DNA of 64,000 bases from Alkalibacterium sp. AK22. Lineage in GTDB: Bacteria > Bacillota > Bacilli > Lactobacillales > Carnobacteriaceae_A. A program made the translations under genes and the position numbers. Below the pieces are notes generated by a model. The model had not been told where the DNA came from. It searched no databases and saw nothing but the letters and a program-made list of their open reading frames with translations. Of the stretch, positions 38,891-46,463 are shown in pieces. The stretch covers positions 237,675 to 301,674 of the forward strand of contig NZ_JANL01000042.1 of the NCBI RefSeq assembly GCF_000585255.1, written 5' to 3'. Positions within the stretch are counted from its first letter, which is position 1. Each line of letters starts with the position of its first letter.

Positions 38891-39988
38891 ATAATCTGTC
38901 CGTAAATAACCGTTATAGAGCTTGCGTTTTTTTGTAGCTCTTTGTCCGTAGTGTTCTTCAAAATCAAGATCACTGGTAATGATGTATTTACTCCAGGTTG
39001 TAAGTGGCTTGAAGGCCTTCCCCATATCGCGGTAGATCTGATAGGCTTCTTCAGGATCCCCCAAACGCTCACCATATGGCGGGTTGGATACGATAATGCC
39101 GAACTCCTTGTCGGTCTGGAAATCAGCTACTTGCATTTGTTTGAATTCGATGCTGTGTGACAGACCGGCTTCCAGTGCATTGGCCTTGGCAATTTCGATC
39201 ATGCGCCCGTCGATGTCGATTCCAAGTATATCCAGCTCTACATCGTAATCCGCTTGCTCCTCTGCTTCCTGTCTGACTTTCTGCCACATGTCCTCAGGCA
39301 TCCAGTGCCAGTCTTCACATAAAAAGCTACGGTTGAAGCCAGGTGCAATGTTATGTCCAATCAGCGCCGCTTCTATCGGTATCGTACCCGAACCACAAGT
39401 CGGATCAACAAAAGGACGGTCCGGTCTCCAGGTTGTCAGCATGACCAGTGCAGCTGCCATGTTCTCTTTTAAAGGTGCCCCACCCTTGTCGATACGGTAG
39501 CCGCGTTTAAATAAGCTCGGACCCGTCGTGTCGATTGTCAGCAGGACCTTATCTTTTCTGATTGCAACTTCGATAGGGAACTTGGCCCCAGTTTCCGGAA
39601 GCATCCCCCGGCGGTGATAGACATCCTTTATTTTGTCTGCGATCGCCTTGTTTACGATGCGCTGTACATCGGGGACACTGTAAAGGGTCGATTTGATCGA
39701 CTTTCCACTAACCGGAAATGCCGAATCCATCGCTAGATAAGCATCCCAAGGCAGGGCTTTAGTTTGTTCGTATAAGTCGTCAAAAGTCTTGGCGGTAAAT
39801 TCACCCACAATAAGCTTCACCCGGTCCGCGGTACGCAGCCAAAGATTAGCTTTAGCGATATCTTCTTTACCCCCTTCAAAACGTGCCCGTCCATTTTCCA
39901 CCTGAGCACTGTATCCTAGATTTTTCAGTTCCTGTCCTACAAGTGCTTCAATACCACTTGCAGCGGTTGCCAATAATTGATATGTCAT
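38864..39988 (-). CDS. Class I SAM-dependent rRNA methyltransferase (RlmL/YpsC type)
   Basis: A 374-residue protein with an N-terminal ferredoxin-like plus THUMP domain (about 1-160) and a UPF0020 methyltransferase domain containing PTCGSGTIPIEA and the catalytic NPPYGERLGD. The family methylates a guanine (m2G) of 23S rRNA. The ATG at 39988 gives the typical start MTYQLLATAASGIEALVGQEL and has GAGGAG at 10 bases; a longer open frame upstream runs through rnpB and is not coding. The order gpsB-rnpB-ypsC matches Bacillus. Its 3' end has a displaced copy 0.6 kb downstream. Confidence 0.93.
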   Translation of the reverse strand: MTYQLLATAASGIEALVGQELKNLGYSAQVENGRARFEGGKEDIAKANLWLRTADRVKLIVGEFTAKTFDDLYEQTKALPWDAYLAMDSAFPVSGKSIKSTLYSVPDVQRIVNKAIADKIKDVYHRRGMLPETGAKFPIEVAIRKDKVLLTIDTTGPSLFKRGYRIDKGGAPLKENMAAALVMLTTWRPDRPFVDPTCGSGTIPIEAALIGHNIAPGFNRSFLCEDWHWMPEDMWQKVRQEAEEQADYDVELDILGIDIDGRMIEIAKANALEAGLSHSIEFKQMQVADFQTDKEFGIIVSNPPYGERLGDPEEAYQIYRDMGKAFKPLTTWSKYIITSDLDFEEHYGQRATKKRKLYNGYLRTDYFQYWGKRK

Positions 39989-40059
39989 ATTTTCAGAACT
40001 CCTCTCAATTTCGCTTGTGTATATATGAGTTTTATTTGGTGCACGATACTCTTTACGTA

Positions 40060-40091
40060 AAGAAATCCTCTCTGAATCAGAGAGGATTTCA
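40060..40091 (-). terminator. Terminator of rnpB
   Basis: A 12-bp perfect stem, GAAATCCTCTCT (40062-40073) with 40079-40090, immediately downstream of the RNase P RNA and followed by a T-rich stretch on the minus strand. Confidence 0.85.
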
Positions 40092-40096
40092 GCCAC

Positions 40097-40490
40097 TATG
40101 TACACCACTGTAAGCCATGTTTTGTCTAGAACAGACGGTGAAGTCTGTTCAGAGATAACCATCTGTCTGCACGGGCACATCAGGCCCCGCCTCTTCTCTC
40201 TGTTCATTTTCCAGGAGAAAAGTGCCCCTACCATATGTTTGGGTTGCTCACTCGAGGGGTTTACCGCGTTCCACCAGACGCGTTTCCCCGTCTGCTTCGT
40301 CACTGTGGCACTTTCAAGGGTACTCGAGCATAGGTTTCCCCTTAGCTCTTTTTCCTGCCGTCATCTCATCTGCATGAGAGCCGCAGCTTATGATTTCGCT
40401 GCGCACGAACACTACAAGCATCTCAGCTTGTGTGAGCATGGACTTTCCTCACAGCCCAAAAGAGCTGCGCGGTTATCCATGGTGTACATT
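40097..40490 (-). ncRNA. rnpB: RNase P RNA, type B
   Basis: Catalytic RNA that matures tRNA 5' ends. On the minus strand the hallmark segments of Bacillus-type RNase P RNA appear in order: GAGGAAAGTCCATGCTC, TGAGATGC..TAGTGTTCGTGC, CATAAGCT, GACGGCAGGAAAAA, CCTTGAAAGTGCCACAGTGACGAAG, GGTGGAACGCGGTAAACCCC, and near the 3' end AACATGGCTTACAG. Helix P1 is formed by AATGTACACCA at the 5' end and TGGTGTACAT at the 3' end, which sets the boundaries at about 40490 and 40097. It lies between gpsB and rlmL as in Bacillus. Confidence 0.97.
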
Positions 40491-40500
40491 ATTTCATTAC

Positions 40501-40815
40501 TTATTCATCGTCCAGTTTTGACCCGAACACGTGTCGTTCAAGATTGGAAAGTCGTTTCAGGATATCGAAATTAGTGACATTCGATCCAGCCTGATTTTGA
40601 CTCTGACTCTGGGTACTCATCTGCTTGGCTTGTTCGTCAAGCTTGTCCAGAAGACGGTTATTCTCCGCTTTCAGTTTATCCAGTTCGTTCTGGAAAGACT
40701 CATAATCCCGGATGACCACATCCAAAAACTCATCTACTTCGGTTTGATCATAGCCACGCACTTTTGTCTTAAAATCTTTTTCTAAAATTTCTTTCTGAGT
40801 CAGTTCCCTACTCAT
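40501..40815 (-). CDS. gpsB: Cell division regulator GpsB
   Basis: Cytosolic DivIVA-like adaptor that docks class A PBPs and other division proteins to the membrane. The 104-residue protein has an N-terminal DivIVA domain (ILEKDFKTKVRGYDQTEVDEFLDVVIRDYE), a coiled coil (about 40-66), a Gln/Ser-rich linker and the C-terminal trimerisation helix (FDILKRLSNLERHVFG). ATG with GAGGTG upstream. It sits between ypsA-like and rnpB, close to the PBP1 gene, its expected partner. Confidence 0.95.
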   Translation of the reverse strand: MSRELTQKEILEKDFKTKVRGYDQTEVDEFLDVVIRDYESFQNELDKLKAENNRLLDKLDEQAKQMSTQSQSQNQAGSNVTNFDILKRLSNLERHVFGSKLDDE

Positions 40816-40949
40816 ATCTGCACCTCGCCTATTTTCAGTTGATAGTAAATCTCGTACAGCTTGAAACGGTTTATTCGATTTCGCGTATGCATCTATACTA
40901 CAAAAACATTATACCAAAACTTGTCCTAAAAGTGAAGATAAGCCTGTCT

Positions 40950-41498
40950 TTAAAATTCATCCTCCAGATCGGTAATGAACCACTGCAGTTCATCAAAGGA
41001 TATCAAGTCAACGACATACGTACTGACATCCTGATAAGCCTTAGCCAAATCATAAAAAAACTTGACCTTGCCTTCGCGCTCCGTATCGTAAAATAACAGA
41101 CAGCCATCTGTGTTTTTAATAATAAACTCCTGATTCCCTTTCAGCTGTCCTGGATTTTGGTACTCGCTACTGGATGTATAGTTTATATAGTCCGCCTTTT
41201 CGATCACAGCATTAAAAATAGCCTGATTTTTTTCATTCCAGTTGCTTTGAAACCCCGTAAATGGCAGTAATACAGCTAGCTTAATTTCTGGATAGCGTTT
41301 CTTTAAATCAAGAACAACTTGACTTGCCCACAACTCTGTCCCGATATTGCCGGAAATAATAACCCATTCCAGCCCTTCTTCAATATATTCGCTTAAACGC
41401 TTCTCAAAATACAGTTTAATATACTTTAGCTTAGGATCATCATCTGTAAAAACAGACACTTCGTATGATCTGTAGCCGCTCACATATAATTTTTTGAT
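40950..41498 (-). CDS. YpsA-like DUF1273 family protein, probable ATC start
   Basis: About 182 residues of the YpsA family, whose Rossmann-like fold resembles TIGR00725/DprA nucleotide-binding proteins; Bacillus and Staphylococcus YpsA affect cell division. Visible motifs are LYVSGYRSYEVSVF, YIEEGLEWVIISGNIGTELWA and NQEFIIKNTDGCLLFYD. The start is odd: GGAGGTGA (41506-41513, minus strand) is followed 7 bases later by ATC (41496-41498), and Ile there aligns with Met1 of Bacillus YpsA (MKVLAITGYK versus IKKLYVSGYR). An ATG at 41549 would add 17 residues without a ribosome binding site. It is divergent from recU. Confidence 0.85.
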   Translation of the reverse strand: MKKLYVSGYRSYEVSVFTDDDPKLKYIKLYFEKRLSEYIEEGLEWVIISGNIGTELWASQVVLDLKKRYPEIKLAVLLPFTGFQSNWNEKNQAIFNAVIEKADYINYTSSSEYQNPGQLKGNQEFIIKNTDGCLLFYDTEREGKVKFFYDLAKAYQDVSTYVVDLISFDELQWFITDLEDEF

Positions 41499-41577
41499 GA
41501 AACTTTCACCTCCAATATAGGTTTCAAAACTAATGTTTGGTAAAATCATAGTATCTTATCGTAAGGGTGTGAGTAAA

Positions 41578-42198
41578 GTGAGGATCCGTTACCCTAATGG
41601 TAAACCTTATCTCGTCAATAATGACAAAAATAAAGAAAGAAAGCAACCAAAGAAAGCCGGCTTCAGCAATCGAGGAATGACGTTGGAAGAAGATTTGAAT
41701 CAGTCAAATGACTATTACAGGTCAAGACACATTGCAGTGATTCACAAAAAACCCATACCGATTCAGGTGGTCAATGTCGACTATCCTAGGCGCAGTGCAG
41801 CGAAGATCACCGAAGCTTACTACAAAAAAGCGTCCACAACGGATTACAATGGTGTTTACAAAGGGTACTACATCGACTTTGAAGCAAAAGAAACGAAAAA
41901 CAAAACCTCCTTTCCATTAAAAAATTTCCATGAACATCAGATTCATCATATGGAAAGTTGCGCAACTCAGGGCGGAATCACTTTCGTCATTATTCGTTTC
42001 AGCACGACAAACCGAGTGTTTCTGCTCGATTTTCAAGCAGTGAACGACTGGTGGAAGCAGCAGTTCACTGAGAAAGGTAAAAAATCAATCCCTCTTTCTG
42101 TTTTCGAAAAAGAAGGGTACGAGCTTCAATACACTTTTTCTCCCCGTTTGCCTTACCTTGATATCGTAGACAAACTGATTCAGAATGTCAGACATTAA
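41578..42198 (+). CDS. recU: Holliday junction resolvase RecU
   Basis: Cleaves Holliday junctions during recombination and segregation. The 206-residue protein has the family signatures YPNGKPY, FSNRGMTLEEDLNQSN, HKKPIPIQVVNVDYP and the catalytic TTDYNGVYKGYYIDFEAKE with Asp/Glu/Lys. The GTG at 41578 gives the typical start MRIRYPNGK and has AAGGG 10 bases upstream; an ATG at 41533 would add 15 atypical residues overlapping the ypsA start. It precedes the PBP1 gene by 126 bases, the conserved recU-ponA order. Confidence 0.95.
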   Translation: MRIRYPNGKPYLVNNDKNKERKQPKKAGFSNRGMTLEEDLNQSNDYYRSRHIAVIHKKPIPIQVVNVDYPRRSAAKITEAYYKKASTTDYNGVYKGYYIDFEAKETKNKTSFPLKNFHEHQIHHMESCATQGGITFVIIRFSTTNRVFLLDFQAVNDWWKQQFTEKGKKSIPLSVFEKEGYELQYTFSPRLPYLDIVDKLIQNVRH

Positions 42199-42224
42199 GA
42201 GTCTCTTAAGATAAAAGACCTCTA

Positions 42225-42253
42225 TTGACTGTATTTTAGAAATAGTGTAAAGT
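42225..42253 (+). promoter_or_regulatory. Promoter of the PBP1 gene
   Basis: -35 TTGACT (42225-42230), 17 bases, -10 TAAAGT (42248-42253), between recU and the PBP gene. Confidence 0.5.
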
Positions 42254-42324
42254 TTTTCTGAAAACTCGACCCCATACTATCACTTCTGTTTAGATCTCAT
42301 ACAATAGAAGATAAGGAGAAAATC

Positions 42325-44991
42325 ATGTCTCAAAAAGAACAGCAATCACGGAAAGACTACAAAAAAAACAAGAACAAAAAAACGGACAAGCCCCGTAAAA
42401 AAAGAGGGCTCGGCTTGTGGATTAAACGCCTTTTTTTAACCTTAGCAGCCCTAGTCACATTGGGAATTGTTTTTGGGGCGTCACTGTTTGTCTATTACGC
42501 TGCCAGTGCCCCAGACATTACCGAAGAAGACCTGGTCGGTACATTTTCATCAGAACTACTGGATAAAGATGGCGAAGTCTTTTACACAATTGGTGCGGAA
42601 ACTCGTAACTTTGCCAGTCCTGAGGATATTCCAGACGTTATGGTCAATGCCGTCATTGCCATCGAAGACCAGCGCTTCGAGAGTCATTTCGGTATCGATC
42701 CGATCGGGATCGCCCGTGCGGCAGCCGGCTTTGTAACCAACCGCGGACAAATCGTTGGTGGTGGAAGTACAGTTACACAGCAACTGGTTAAACTATCGGT
42801 CTTCTCCACTGCCCGTGAAGATCAAACACTGGAAAGAAAAGCACAGGAAGCCTGGCTGGCAGTACAGCTTGAACGTCAGTTGTCTAAAGAGCAGATTATG
42901 ACTATGTACTTGAACCGAATCAATCTGGGAGGAAATGTTTACGGTGTAGCGACAGCTTCTGAACACTATTTCGGAAAGCCCGCCAGTGAACTTGAAATTC
43001 ATGAAGCCGCCCTCTTTGCAGGTATGGCTCAGGCGCCTAACCGCTTCAATCCGCATGTCAATCCAGATCTGGCTGAACGCCGTCGTAACGTGGTTATCAA
43101 CGCCATGTACAGTGAAGGTATGATTTCGGAACAAGAACGGTCTCAAGCTGTCAATACTCCTGTAACTGAAGGTTTGGTTGAGCTAAGTCAGGATGAGCAA
43201 AACGACTTGGTATTCGACAGCTTTGTGACCCAGGTCAGAGACGAAATCAGAGAACAGACCGGGCTTGACCTTTCTACAGCCGGCTTGACGGTAGAAACTA
43301 ATTTAGATATGGCTGCCCAACAGCGTGTCTTTGACGTTTTGAATTCAGGAGAATACGTAGACTTTATCAACGAAGATATTCAGGCAGCTGTTTCACTCGT
43401 CGAAGCTGATACAGGAAAAATTAGAGCACTCGGTGGCGGACGGAATCAGGACGGCTTGCGGGAGAGAAACCGTGCCACAGAACAGCAGACAACTGGATCC
43501 ACGATTAAACCGCTGACCACTTATGGCCCGGCTATCGAGTTTTTGCAGTACTCCACTTATCATCAGATTGTGGACGAAGAATATACGGCTCCTGGTACCG
43601 ACTGGACTCCTAGAAATTTTGACAGAGCATTCCGCGGGCAGATGAGCCTGAGAGATGCCCTCGTAGAATCCCGAAACATACCAGCTGTCCGTATCATGAA
43701 CGAAGACTTGGACACTAACGACATTGATAACTTTTTAGGTGGACTGGGTATTGACTCTGCTGAGCTGAACAGTACCAGTAATACAATCCTGCCACAGAAT
43801 GCGATTAATGGAGAGATGACTCCCCTTGAGATGGCTGGAGCCTATGCCGCCTTTGCCAATGGTGGTAACTTTACCGAACCTTATGCTGTCAGTCGGGTCA
43901 TTACTCATGACGGACAGGAGATTGATCTGACTCCTGAAACAAACCAGGCTATGTCGGACTACACGGCTTATATGATTACCGATGTCCTCAAAGGCGTCCC
44001 TGAGAATAATAGCAGTACCCTGGGCATTCCAGGACTGACTCAAGCTGGTAAAACAGGAACAACTAACTTCAGCGCGGAAGATCATGAAGCGCATAATATT
44101 CCTTCTCACGGCGTACCAGATTCCTGGTATGTAGGATATACGCCGACCTATTCTCTTTCCGTCTGGACTGGATTTAACCGGACTGGAGACGGCTATCTAA
44201 CTCTAAATGACGGTACACGCCTTTTACCTAGACATATTTACCGTGAAATCATGGCCTATGTGTCAGAAGGACTGGATAATTCAGGCTGGACCAGACCCTC
44301 ATCAGTAAGAGAAGTTCAAGTGGAGAATGGCAGTGATCCAGCCAAACTTCCAGGACCAAATACTCCTTCCGGCAGCATTGTTAGCGAGCTGTTTGTCGCC
44401 GGAACCGAGCCGACCGAACAGTCAACTTCTTATGGCGAAGAACTGTCAGTTCCAAGTGGTCTGAGTGCAGATTATGACGATGAGGCTGATGAATTGACTA
44501 TCACCTGGAATGCCTACACCTTGGAAAATGAAGATGAAGAGGTCACTTATAACCTGACCGTGGGAGGACAATCGACCAGCCTTTCTGGAACAGAAGCAAC
44601 CATTTCAGAACCCCCTTCAGGTTCACTGACTATCACCCTTTCCGTTTCCGCTTTTGGCAATACGAGTCCAGAAGCGTCAATAACTCTAACGATCCCGGAA
44701 CGCGACAGCGATGAACCGGAGGACGATGAAAATGAAGATGAAGATGAAACTGAAGAGGAAGCTGATAATGAACCGGAAGTAAATGAGGACGAAACGGAAG
44801 ACGAACCCGAGGAAGAGCCAGCTGAGCAAGACCAAGAAACAAATAACGATCAGCCAGCGGAGTCACCAGATGACAGCAGCGACGATAATACAAATGAGCC
44901 CGAAGTTGACGAACCGGAACCCGAACCGGAACTGGATGAAGAATCAACTGATGACCAGAACGAGGAAGAGGAAGCTGAAGGCGGCGACTGA
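42325..44991 (+). CDS. Class A penicillin-binding protein 1A
   Basis: Bifunctional peptidoglycan synthase of 888 residues. A very basic cytosolic N-terminus (1-35) and one membrane helix (about 36-58) precede a GT51 glycosyltransferase domain (catalytic Glu114 in EDQRF, GGGSTVTQQLVK) and a transpeptidase domain with Ser392 in the STIK motif, the SRN motif and KTGT at 576. A fibronectin type III-like domain (about 700-788) follows, then a 98-residue tail (791-888) made almost only of Glu, Asp, Pro, Ser, Thr and Asn. The tail is far more acidic than in usual homologues. ATG with AAGGAG. The GpsB partner is encoded nearby. Confidence 0.94.
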   Translation: MSQKEQQSRKDYKKNKNKKTDKPRKKRGLGLWIKRLFLTLAALVTLGIVFGASLFVYYAASAPDITEEDLVGTFSSELLDKDGEVFYTIGAETRNFASPEDIPDVMVNAVIAIEDQRFESHFGIDPIGIARAAAGFVTNRGQIVGGGSTVTQQLVKLSVFSTAREDQTLERKAQEAWLAVQLERQLSKEQIMTMYLNRINLGGNVYGVATASEHYFGKPASELEIHEAALFAGMAQAPNRFNPHVNPDLAERRRNVVINAMYSEGMISEQERSQAVNTPVTEGLVELSQDEQNDLVFDSFVTQVRDEIREQTGLDLSTAGLTVETNLDMAAQQRVFDVLNSGEYVDFINEDIQAAVSLVEADTGKIRALGGGRNQDGLRERNRATEQQTTGSTIKPLTTYGPAIEFLQYSTYHQIVDEEYTAPGTDWTPRNFDRAFRGQMSLRDALVESRNIPAVRIMNEDLDTNDIDNFLGGLGIDSAELNSTSNTILPQNAINGEMTPLEMAGAYAAFANGGNFTEPYAVSRVITHDGQEIDLTPETNQAMSDYTAYMITDVLKGVPENNSSTLGIPGLTQAGKTGTTNFSAEDHEAHNIPSHGVPDSWYVGYTPTYSLSVWTGFNRTGDGYLTLNDGTRLLPRHIYREIMAYVSEGLDNSGWTRPSSVREVQVENGSDPAKLPGPNTPSGSIVSELFVAGTEPTEQSTSYGEELSVPSGLSADYDDEADELTITWNAYTLENEDEEVTYNLTVGGQSTSLSGTEATISEPPSGSLTITLSVSAFGNTSPEASITLTIPERDSDEPEDDENEDEDETEEEADNEPEVNEDETEDEPEEEPAEQDQETNNDQPAESPDDSSDDNTNEPEVDEPEPEPELDEESTDDQNEEEEAEGGD

Positions 44992-45049
44992 TTCATGAGC
45001 TTTCCCTCTTCTTTTTACCTCTTTGGGATTATTTAAATAGATAAGCACG

Positions 45050-45098
45050 GTAAAAGCTCCAGTACTGCATGACACATTCGCAGTATTGGAGCTTTTTG
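45050..45098 (+). terminator. Terminator of the PBP1 gene
   Basis: A 17-bp stem (45052-45068 with 45080-45096, one G.T) followed by TTTTT. Confidence 0.88.
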
Positions 45099-45250
45099 TA
45101 TATCGTGAAGACCTCAGTAAAGGCTTTTTACTGCCAGTTGTATCACGTATTCAGATGCATAAATGTGATCTATGGACTTCTCTTTGATTTTCACTCGTCT
45201 AGTAGCCTGTCTAACAATAAGCCACGTTTTTACATTAGGTCCATTAATTG

Positions 45251-45297
45251 AAACAAAAAAACAAGTATGGGTCTTTTTAAAAGACCCATACTTGTTG
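45251..45297 (-). terminator. Terminator of the small membrane protein gene
   Basis: An 18-bp perfect stem (45260-45277 with 45279-45296) followed on the minus strand by a run of seven T. Confidence 0.92.
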
Positions 45298-45306
45298 CTG
45301 CACATT

Positions 45307-45504
45307 TTATTTATCATCAGGATCATTAAATTTTGAGCCAAATAGCCACTTGCCTTTGATTAACCGAATACCGATAAACATATTCCAAGAACCAATTAAC
45401 AGTCCTGCTCCGCCTATAATGGGATCATGAAAAACAATAAACAGCGATAGCAAGACAATCACAGTCCCTATTGTCAGCAAAAAAATACCATGGTTTTTTC
45501 CCAT
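45307..45504 (-). CDS. Small two-helix membrane protein, function unknown
   Basis: A 65-residue protein, MGKNHGIFLL..., with two hydrophobic segments (about 7-25 and 31-48) and a charged C-terminus ending NDPDDK. I do not recognise a family. The ATG at 45504 has AAAGAG at 8 bases. Support for its being real is the strong dedicated terminator right after the stop codon. It lies downstream of the tRNA operon on the same strand, behind that operon's own terminator-like hairpin. Confidence 0.6.
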   Translation of the reverse strand: MGKNHGIFLLTIGTVIVLLSLFIVFHDPIIGGAGLLIGSWNMFIGIRLIKGKWLFGSKFNDPDDK

Positions 45505-45537
45505 ATTACGCACTCTTTTCTTTTTAAATTAAATAAC

Positions 45538-45567
45538 GAAAGCTCAATGCATCTGCATTGAGCTTCG
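45538..45567 (-). terminator. Terminator of the tRNA operon
   Basis: A perfect 11-bp stem, AAGCTCAATGC (45540-45550) with GCATTGAGCTT (45555-45565), followed on the minus strand by a T-rich stretch; about 95 bases beyond tRNA-Gln. Confidence 0.7.
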
Positions 45568-45661
45568 ATTCAGCACGCTTTAAGCGCATATACAGCAGAT
45601 TTGTCTAATTTTATAAATGAGGCCAATCACCTCAAAATTCAGGTCAGAATCTGCTTTTTAA

Positions 45662-45733
45662 CTGGGCTACTAGGATTCGAACCTAGGAATGGCGAGACCA
45701 AAACCCGCTGCCTTACCACTTGGCTATAGCCCA
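45662..45733 (-). tRNA. tRNA-Gln (anticodon TTG)
   Basis: Cloverleaf on the minus strand with 7-bp acceptor TGGGCTA/TAGCCCA, loop TTTTGGT giving anticodon TTG, and GGTTCGAATCC in the T arm. CCA is not encoded. Last gene of the tRNA operon. Confidence 0.95.
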
Positions 45734-45739
45734 ATAAAG

Positions 45740-45813
45740 GGCGACTGATGGGGTTCGAACCCACGAATGCCGAGACCACAACCCGGTGCGTTAACCACTT
45801 CGCCACAATCGCC
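45740..45813 (-). tRNA. tRNA-His (anticodon GTG)
   Basis: Acceptor GCGATTG/CAGTCGC with the extra G-1 opposite C73 typical of tRNA-His, anticodon GTG, T arm GGGTTCGAACCCC. CCA is not encoded. This is the effector expected for the hisS T-box. Confidence 0.95.
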
Positions 45814-45881
45814 ATATTTCTATATAAATTATAACTTAACTACCTCATAAAAGTCATGCCTATTTCAGTTTTAGAGGTAAA

Positions 45882-45952
45882 CAGGGGTAGCAGGAGTTGA
45901 ACCCACATCGATGGTTTTGGAGACCATAGTTTTACCATTAAACTATACCCCT
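45882..45952 (-). tRNA. tRNA-Trp (anticodon CCA)
   Basis: Acceptor AGGGGTA/TACCCCT, anticodon stem ATGGT/ACCAT with loop CTCCAAA, discriminator G. CCA 3' end not encoded. Confidence 0.95.
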
Positions 45953-45956
45953 AAAA

Positions 45957-46037
45957 TGGAGGGAGTAGGATTCGAACCTACGAACCCGAAGGAGCGGATT
46001 TACAGTCCGCCGCGTTTAGCCACTTCGCTATCCCTCC
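45957..46037 (-). tRNA. tRNA-Tyr (anticodon GTA)
   Basis: Class II tRNA with long variable arm; acceptor GGAGGGA/TCCCTCC, anticodon GTA within CGGACTGTAAATCCG. CCA not encoded. Confidence 0.95.
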
Positions 46038-46047
46038 ATAAGAAACA

Positions 46048-46120
46048 TGGCGCTGGACAGAGTCGAACTGCCGACACACGGAGCTTCAATCCGTTGCTCT
46101 ACCAACTGAGCTACAGCGCC
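46048..46120 (-). tRNA. tRNA-Phe (anticodon GAA)
   Basis: Acceptor GGCGCTG/CAGCGCC, anticodon loop TTGAAGC, D arm GCTCAGTTGGTAGAGC. CCA not encoded. Confidence 0.95.
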
Positions 46121-46127
46121 TTGTAAA

Positions 46128-46199
46128 TGACCCCTACGGGATTCGAACCCGTGTTACCGCCGTGAAAGGGCGGTGTCTTAACCGCTTGACCAAGGGGCC
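46128..46199 (-). tRNA. tRNA-Glu (anticodon TTC)
   Basis: Minus-strand sequence starts GGCCCCTTGGTCAAGCGG and has anticodon TTC in CCGCCCTTTCACGGCGG; very close to the Bacillus tRNA-Glu. CCA not encoded. Confidence 0.95.
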
Positions 46200-46209
46200 T
46201 TATTAAAAA

Positions 46210-46297
46210 CGGAGAATGAGGGATTCGAACCCTCGATACGGAAAAACCGTATACACGCTTTCCAGGCGTGCTCCTTCAGCCACTCGGACAATTCTCC
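46210..46297 (-). tRNA. tRNA-Ser (anticodon GGA)
   Basis: Class II tRNA with long variable arm (ATACGG..CCGTAT); acceptor GGAGAAT/ATTCTCC, anticodon stem CACGC/GCGTG with loop CTGGAAA. CCA not encoded. Confidence 0.95.
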
Positions 46298-46306
46298 ACT
46301 ATAAAA

Positions 46307-46379
46307 CTCCGCAAGCAGGGCTCGAACCTGCGACAACACGATTAACAGTCGTGCGCTCTACCAACTGAGCTATTGCGGA
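46307..46379 (-). tRNA. tRNA-Asn (anticodon GTT)
   Basis: Acceptor TCCGCAA/TTGCGGA, anticodon GTT in CGACTGTTAATCG. First gene of the operon, about 27 bases after the -10 box. CCA not encoded. Confidence 0.95.
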
Positions 46380-46405
46380 ATACGATGTCTTGCACCAACT
46401 CTTAT

Positions 46406-46434
46406 ATCATAGCACGGCGCAGTAATAAAGTCAA
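46406..46434 (-). promoter_or_regulatory. Promoter of the eight-tRNA operon
   Basis: On the minus strand -35 TTGACT (46429-46434), a 17-base spacer and extended -10 TGC-TATGAT (46406-46411) lie just upstream of tRNA-Asn. Confidence 0.85.
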
Positions 46435-46463
46435 TAAGACTCTAGCAAAAAAGTATGATTTTC

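Noticed and set aside
39989..40303. N-terminal extension of rlmL by 105 codons
   Set aside because: The extension runs through the rnpB terminator and the RNase P RNA itself; the start at 39988 matches the family N-terminus.
40098..40574. Open plus-strand frame of 158 codons over rnpB and the gpsB end
   Set aside because: It lies entirely antisense to the RNase P RNA and gpsB and has no recognisable protein features.
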